A stretch of 64,000 nt of DNA, from NCBI RefSeq assembly GCF_040802235.1, contig NC_133170.1, forward strand, positions 9,005,001 through 9,069,000, in the 5' to 3' direction. The notes under the pieces are model-generated. The model searched no databases. It had not been told where the DNA came from and was given only the letters and a program-made list of their open reading frames with translations. Made by a program: the position numbers and the translations under genes. Origin of the DNA: Manis javanica. Its lineage: Eukaryota; Chordata; Mammalia; Pholidota; Manidae. Of this stretch, positions 58,081 through 64,000 are shown one piece after another (the first letter of the stretch is position 1; each line of letters starts with the position of its first letter).

Positions 58081-59411
58081 CAATCCAATTTAGGTAAGCC
58101 TTCTTCTGGTGCCACCTGGAACCAGAGGGAGAAATCTCTCTCCTTCAGATGCTGCATCCCTTGTTTACGGAACACGTGCGGTTTGTCAGGTGGACGGACA
58201 ATATTTGTGCTTCCAGCTGAAAACTATGCAACTAGATTCTAGAGAAAACTTCTCTGGGTTATCAGATTCTGACGCTGTGGGGGTTATCTTACAGTTCCGT
58301 GAAGCGTAGGTAACTGGTAGCAATGCAAAATAATTCTTGTCTATAATTTTGTCCTGTCTAGTAGAGATTCAGCTGATTTCCCTATCCCCCCACTGAGAAA
58401 AAATAGGTATGCCTCCATTTGCACATTTGGTTCAATCTTTGACATGTATCTGGTCCCTCCTTGATTAGCGCATAGCATAAATCTTGAATATGCTCATTTA
58501 TATATTAGACTTATGATTTTTTTTTTAATTCTCTTGTAACACCAGTGTCTTCCGTCTGAGGGATCCAACCTTTCTCCATTTCATGTATTTGGAGAAAAGG
58601 AGGGTTAAAACAGCCTCCTAGTTCACAGAGCTGGCAATGACCCACACTTAATAGAAAAGAGAACTCCACTCTCCCCATCTCCATGATTGGTTTAGTGATG
58701 GGCACCTAATCAGAAATGGCCAATCAGAGTTCCCCCTGCACTTTTCTGTTGAGCATTATGAGAATAATATTCTTGATTCCTTTGCATTCTTGGGTTGTAA
58801 AACAAATGTTTACATTTTTATTGTGCTCATCATTTTCCCCAGTGGCATGAAGGAAATTGTCCAGTATGAAAGGGAAAAAAGCCAAATTATAAAGAAAAGA
58901 AGAGACCAGAGATGAAAAAAGATAACCCTGATACCATTTGTGCCTTGAATCTGCTCATTCCTAAACTTTTTGGTTCAGCGGAAAGAGGTGAGGGAAGCAG
59001 GAGCAGTGCCCCTTTTCTTAAACTTGTTACATTAGGTTCTGTCCCTTGGATCTAAGGGATTCTGAAAAACGAGCTTGACTTCTGACTTTTTCTGGTGTTC
59101 CCTTCTTCTCCACAGCAGTCTATCTACTCCAGAGAATGTTGGTGAGCAGCTAAGTTGCAGTAACATATCATTTTAAGACCGCAGAGATAAGTGGGATAAA
59201 GGAGTAACACACTACTCACTATATTAGGACAGGCTTAAAGCAACAGGCAATCACTTCTGGGGTTTCTCGTCACCACACATCTTTCAAGGCTGCCATAACT
59301 TCCTCTGACACTTGGCCCCTGAGATTATAGTTCTTTTTTTATCATCTCAGACAGATGACTGCATCTTCAAGCTCTGCCCACCCCTCTCCCTAACCCAATA
59401 ATATGGGGTGC
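58081..59411. other. 3' flank, nothing certain
   Basis: A weak LTR-like segment at 58680-58730 (GGGCACCTAATCAGAAATGGCCAATCAGAG). No gene. Confidence 0.4.
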
Positions 59412-59884
59412 CTGTATTAGTCTGGATTCTCCAGAGGAATACAACTGATAGAGACAGACACAAAGATAGAGATAAATAGAGATGTGGATAAGGATTGATT
59501 TACTCTAAGGAATGGGTTCACATGATCATGGCGGCTATGTCCATGCTGAGCCCAAGATCTGCAGCCACTAAGCTGGAAAAACAAGAGAACTAATGGGGGA
59601 AGTTCTAGGCCAAGTCCACATGCAGGAAAAGACCAATGCCCCAGGCTGAAGACAGGCAGGGAGAAAGAATTCTTTCTTACTCAAGTCTTTTATTCTATTC
59701 ATACCCTCAGCAGATTGGGTAAGGCCCACCCATACTGATAAGGGCAATCTGCTTTACTCAGTCTGCTGATTCAGATGTTAATTCCATCCAGAAACACTCT
59801 CATGGACGCACCCAGAAATAATTTTTAATCAGCATATGGGCACCCTGTAGCCCAGTCAAGTTGACACATAAAATTAACCATCAC
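59412..59884 (-). mobile_element. Solo LTR of MaLR (MLT1-like) type, near full length
   Basis: Starts TGTATTAGTCTGGATTCTCCAGAGGAATACAACTGATAG and ends CCCAGTCAAGTTGACACATAAAATTAACCATCA. These are the reverse complements of the 3' and 5' ends of a familiar MaLR-type LTR with TG...CA termini. It is non-coding, with no internal retroviral sequence. Confidence 0.75.
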
Positions 59885-60379
59885 TGCACCCCTTTCACAT
59901 GCTCTTATAGCATACTGCAGAACAGAATCAGGACCAAGAAAGATGAGCCCACTATGGTGCCTTTTCAAATCAATAAACATTTAAAATATTTATATAGAGG
60001 AGAAGCCAATTACTATTTGGGGTAAAAGTAGAGAGGGCGAACCCCTCGAGGTAGCCAGCAATCAGCCTCTCTTTTGTTGCCTGTGAGCGGCTCCCCTATA
60101 GCATCAGATTTGCATCCCCAGTTTGCTGAAAGGAAAGCCCCAAAGATAACTCGCCTCAGCCTCTTCTGAACGCAATTTAGTGATCCATTACTATTCAAGC
60201 ACAGCCCCCGTGTGCTCACTTACCCACTCCAAGATGCTTATCAAAATAGTCCTTCAATCACGATCATACTTCCCCAAGAAACACAACTTGCTCCCTTCTG
60301 TACACATTTGGTGATATTTTAACACCGGGCACAGCTATCCACCTCTCCAGCCTAGCTCTGGCTCTCTGGATTTTCCCTA

Positions 60380-60530
60380 CAGATATTCTTTTTTCACTGT
60401 ATTTTAATTGCCTACCTACTTCTCCATTTCCTGATAGACTGTAAACTTCTTGAGAACTGTATCTTTTATTCCACCACTAGGACATGCCCAGTATCAGGTG
60501 TTCGGTAAGAATTTGTTGAACAGGTATGAA
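60380..60530 (+). mobile_element. L2 3' end
   Basis: TAGACTGTAAACTTCTTGAGAACTGTATC, CAGTATCAGGTGTTCGGTAAGAATTTGTTGAACAG. Confidence 0.75.
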
Positions 60531-60632
60531 TATGTTACCTCTAAATTGTAAGTTCCCCAAAGGCAAGGATCTGCCTCACCTCTTTCACTATATATTCATC
60601 AGAGCAGTGTGTGACATGCAGGAAAAAAGTAA

Positions 60633-60672
60633 TATATATATATACACACACACATACGTGTGTGTGTGTATA
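60633..60672. repeat. (TA)n(CA)n...(GT)n compound repeat, palindromic
   Basis: TATACACACACACATA is followed by CGTGTGTGTGTGTATA, giving arms that can pair over about 13 bases and form a cruciform or Z-DNA-prone tract. Confidence 0.85.
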
Positions 60673-62380
60673 ATGTATTTATTATCATTATTATTCCTTT
60701 TGGCTTTCCCACAGAAAGTCTCTGACAGACCCCCCTTCTAACTTGGGCACTCACCTCATTACCTGAGTTCTGTGAACTGAATCGCTCACTCCCATCAGCA
60801 CAGCCATTTGTTCACTCATCATTCAACACACACGGCTTACTGATTTTCAGATAGAGGATATAATAAATATGTACTCCTTATAAACTGTGCTCATAGGGCT
60901 ACAGCTTCCAAAGTCATTCCTTTTCTGCTTCCCTTGTTCATCAGTTTGACCATATCCTCAACTGAATTGTGGCCTCATACTGATTTCCTTTTACACTTTG
61001 AGTTAAACAGAGATTTCCGAGTTTTCTTTCAAAGGCCCCTCCCAGCTGGACCCACCCTCTTGACTGTTTTCCTCTACTCTAACCCAGCCTTCACCTCCCA
61101 AACCAACTATATTTGCTGTCATGTGGTTCCTTCCACTCCTTCTTCCTCTCCTGGCTGTGGGCCTTTGCTCCATTTTTTCCATATCTATGAAAAAACAACC
61201 AAACCACAAGTTTCTCCTTTTTAAATCACAGCCCAAGGACCAATGGCTCCGAGAAGATTTGTCCCACCCATCTTCCAATGCATCAGACCATCACTGACCC
61301 CAGCTTCTACCACAACATAACCTTGAAAGGACTGGATTTATAAGTATGGTGTGGCCGTAGTCCAACTTCTGGCTTACGTCAATACTAATGGCCTAATCTC
61401 ACTATTAATCAACGTTACATTTGGAAAGAACCAAAGAAACGTCCGAGAGTCATGAAGTCACCATTGTAAAATTTAGCATATTCGGGTGAAAACAATTATT
61501 TCATTTGAGTTTAATGAATTTTTTCCCTGCCTCATTCCACAAGGGATGTGAGATCACAATAACACATGGCATACAAGGACAATTAAAAATAAATATCAAG
61601 ATTGGGGAAAATGTGGATAGAATAAAGCAACAAGATTATAGAGAAAACTGGAATGTAAAGAATTGGGCCATAGAGTCCTCCATGGTTATTAAAGTTGAGC
61701 TGCCCATTTAGCTCTGATACTGGCACTAAGATTATTAATCATTAAACCCTATTTTTTTACTTGATATTTAGAATTAATTCACCCTCTTTGAATGATGTGA
61801 AAATTATCAGGTTACTAGTACATTTTGGAGCGATACTGCAGTAGAACTTAGTGTTTCCAAAAGTGTCTTGCATGAAACAGTCCCAAAAGACATGGCATAA
61901 AAAGGGTCTGTGTTCAGTTTGGGGTGCTTTGCATAATCCTACAGAAAATAACCCTGTTTTATTAAAACTCAGTACTTCCCAAACAAATTTGACTCTCACC
62001 TCCCAACTTCTTTCCCCCCACATAACACCCCACAGAAGTAGTTTCCAAGTAGCTTATTGGAAAAAGCTGGTGTAGGACAATAACAAAGAAATTAGAACCG
62101 AACACCTTAAGATACTTTGATTGATTGTACTTGTAACATCTTAGTTCTTAAGCTAGGGGGGTGGGTGTATGGATATTCATCCTATAATTGTATATCCTTT
62201 TTGGTGTACTTGATAGATTTCCTAATTACAAAACAAAAAATTAAAAAACACCCCCTTCCTGGAACTCTAGGTCCTAGCAGCTTCCCCAAAGCCATGAGCA
62301 GAGGGAAAGGGGTGCTTACTTTAGTGGTGGAATGGCCTCTACTGCATGTCTCAATTACCGGAAACAACCATAACAACGCC
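60673..62380. other. 3' flank, nothing recognised
   Basis: No gene; short unrelated open frames. Confidence 0.5.
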
Positions 62381-62381
62381 A

Positions 62382-62595
62382 GCACATGCTGAGCACTTAT
62401 TACGTGCCAGTCATTCTTTTCAGGTCTCTACTTGCATTAATTCACTTAATCCCTATTGCGCCATCGCTATTATTATCGTGCTTTGCACATGTGGAAACGG
62501 AAGCACAGAGAGGCTAAGTAACTTGCTGTAGGGAAGGGGCAGACTGCACCCCAGAAGTCTGACTCCTGAATCTACGTGCTTTACCCATGTCTGTG
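62382..62595 (-). mobile_element. MIR SINE, nearly full length
   Basis: GCTGAGCACTTATTACGTGCCAG, TTAATTCACTTAATCCC, CATGTGGAAACGGAAGCACAGAGAGGCTAAGTAACTTGCTG and AGTCTGACTCC. Confidence 0.9.
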
Positions 62596-62770
62596 CTCCA
62601 TGAACGCTGCCATAGGTAGGGCGGGCAGGGACGACCTCCAGATACGAAGACATTTGAGCAGAGCCCAAAGGAATCAAGAGAGTCATGTGGGCGTCTGGAG
62701 GAAAGGTGTTCCCGCAAGACGGAATGTTGTGAGGAAGGTGCACTTGGCCAGTTTGAAGAACTCTGTAACA
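62596..62770 (+). mobile_element. Ancient LINE 3'-type fragment, weak
   Basis: GACATTTGAGCAGAGCCCAAAGGAATCAAGAGAGTCATGTGG, GAGGAAAGGTGTTCC resembles the later part of the consensus seen at 17395. Confidence 0.4.
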
Positions 62771-63064
62771 TCAGTAATCCTGCATAAACAAAGCCCTGAG
62801 GATCAACCCAGACTCCACTTTATGTCTTTATGTTCATTTATCCATTATTTTTAGTTCCCTCAGCATGCCTCCTATTTCTCTGACTTCTAGAATTCTCTAG
62901 AACGACTCCTTTTCTCCAATCCCCCCCCACCCGACTGTGTTCCTACCTTTATCAGGCTAACTTCTTTGGATCCTGCCTTATGTTGCATCTTCCACATCTT
63001 CTCTGGCCTCCCCGTAATTGGCCTGTTTCCTGGGTATCCCACCCTCTGTGTTTTTCTTTGCAAT

Positions 63065-63300
63065 AGTTAACACTTACTAGGTAATCCCCATGAGCCAGGA
63101 TTATGCTAAGTACTTGGCTGACATCATACCATGTAAATCCCTTAAAACCCAAATGAAGAGGTTCTGTTCGTGCCTCCATTTTATGGTAAGGAACGTGAGG
63201 CTTAGAAAGACCAAGCAACTCACCCAGTATCACGCAGCAAGAACTCGGGTTCAGAGGGGACCCATGCTACGCATTCCGCTGTGTTGTCTGTCTCACTCTT
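63065..63300 (-). mobile_element. MIR SINE
   Basis: GTTAACACTTACTAGGTAATCCCC, CTCCATTTTATGGTAAGGAACGTGAGGCTTAGAAAGACCAAGCAACTCACCCAG and AACTCGGGTTCAGA fit MIR in reverse orientation. Confidence 0.85.
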
Positions 63301-64000
63301 ACCACACCGTTCTGTAGTTGCAACTTGACCCACCCACCAAGCTCCTGAGGCAAGGTCTAGGTCACGTGGAATAGTGTAGGGAATGGCTTCTGCTACATGA
63401 ATGTGTGTTGACAAGTGAGTGGAACATAGCAGCTCTCTTCATAAGCACTGTACCCCTGGCTTCAGGGGAACCCAGTCTTGGTCAGGACACTGGGAGCCGA
63501 GTTTGGATTCTGATGTTTAGCAGAGGCACCCTCTCCGCCCTCTCTCCAGCCAGAGCACACACCATGGGTATTTCAGGTTCTGCATTTCTGCCCACTTCAT
63601 CGCCCCTGCTTGGATACCTTGGCCACCCTCCCTCGCATCTCAGGGTCCAGCAGAGATGCCGGTTTTTGTAGCCAACAAGCCAACAAACCAGAACTTTGCC
63701 AACATACCCCCTTCTGGAACATTCCATAGATTAGTTCCTTACTCTATTTCTGGCTCTGAACTGTTCTCTGCATCCCAGTGGTTTTTGTACTGAATTGTCC
63801 CATTTGTATTTTCACTTCTGGAACATCACATCACAAAAGACTCTTCAATTCTATTTCCCTAAACGACATTGCAGACAACAATAAATGCTTTAAGAGACCT
63901 AAAATGGCATTTAGGAGGCTTGTTTACTAAAATGATTTTTAAATTTTAACCAAGAAATGCTTAAATCAAGAGTTATTAAAGCTTTACCTTAAAGTCACTG
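63301..64000. other. 3' flank, nothing recognised
   Basis: No supported feature to the window end. Confidence 0.5.

Overview
This is a vertebrate nuclear window, almost certainly from a placental mammal. It carries one recognisable protein-coding gene, PTHLH (parathyroid hormone-related protein, PTHrP), on the + strand. The evidence is a split gene with GT-AG introns, CpG islands, a mammalian PTHrP sequence, and a background of old mammalian repeats (MIR, L2, MER5/MER20-type hAT elements, MaLR-type LTRs, L1). I see no Alu, B1/B2, carnivore tRNA-Lys SINE, horse ERE or ruminant Bov-tA copy in 64 kb. The youngest element, an L1 3' fragment at 9.6-10.3 kb, has a 3' end that I associate with Laurasiatheria and possibly pangolins. 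The species guess is inference and weak.

Layout. 1-34.2 kb: 5' intergenic DNA with no gene I can support. It holds scattered MIR and L2 fragments, hAT remnants, several degraded LTRs, an L1 insertion with a clean target-site duplication inside an older repeat (9.6-10.3 kb), an L1 fragment in + orientation (15.3-16.3 kb), an L1 fragment in - orientation (19.6-21.8 kb), and a local templated duplication (25.2 and 26.1 kb). 34.2-36.0 kb: a CpG island with a possible distal promoter (P1-like). 36.0-39.1 kb: AT-rich DNA, probably first-intron sequence. 39.15-40.10 kb: a dense CpG island matching the GC-rich P2 region. 40.12-40.20 kb: an Ets site, an Sp1-like site and a TATA box, matching the proximal P3 promoter. 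40.2-51.4 kb: the PTHLH leader exon, the two coding exons, and alternative 3' ends. 51.4-64 kb: 3' flank with MIR, L2 and MaLR remnants and no gene.

How the gene works here. The coding exon at 40.68 kb encodes the signal peptide and most of the propeptide. The exon at 46.33 kb encodes the end of the propeptide and mature residues 1-139. The donor of that exon sits inside the last Arg codon, and reading on gives an immediate TAA. So three outcomes are encoded. Reading through gives 139 residues with its own polyA signal. Splicing to 50.90 kb gives 141 residues. Splicing to a cassette or terminal exon at 48.04 kb gives a form homologous to human 1-173 but predicted to be longer (199 residues). 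Residues 1-36, the basic nuclear-localisation stretch and the TRSAW motif are all present, so the gene looks intact and functional.
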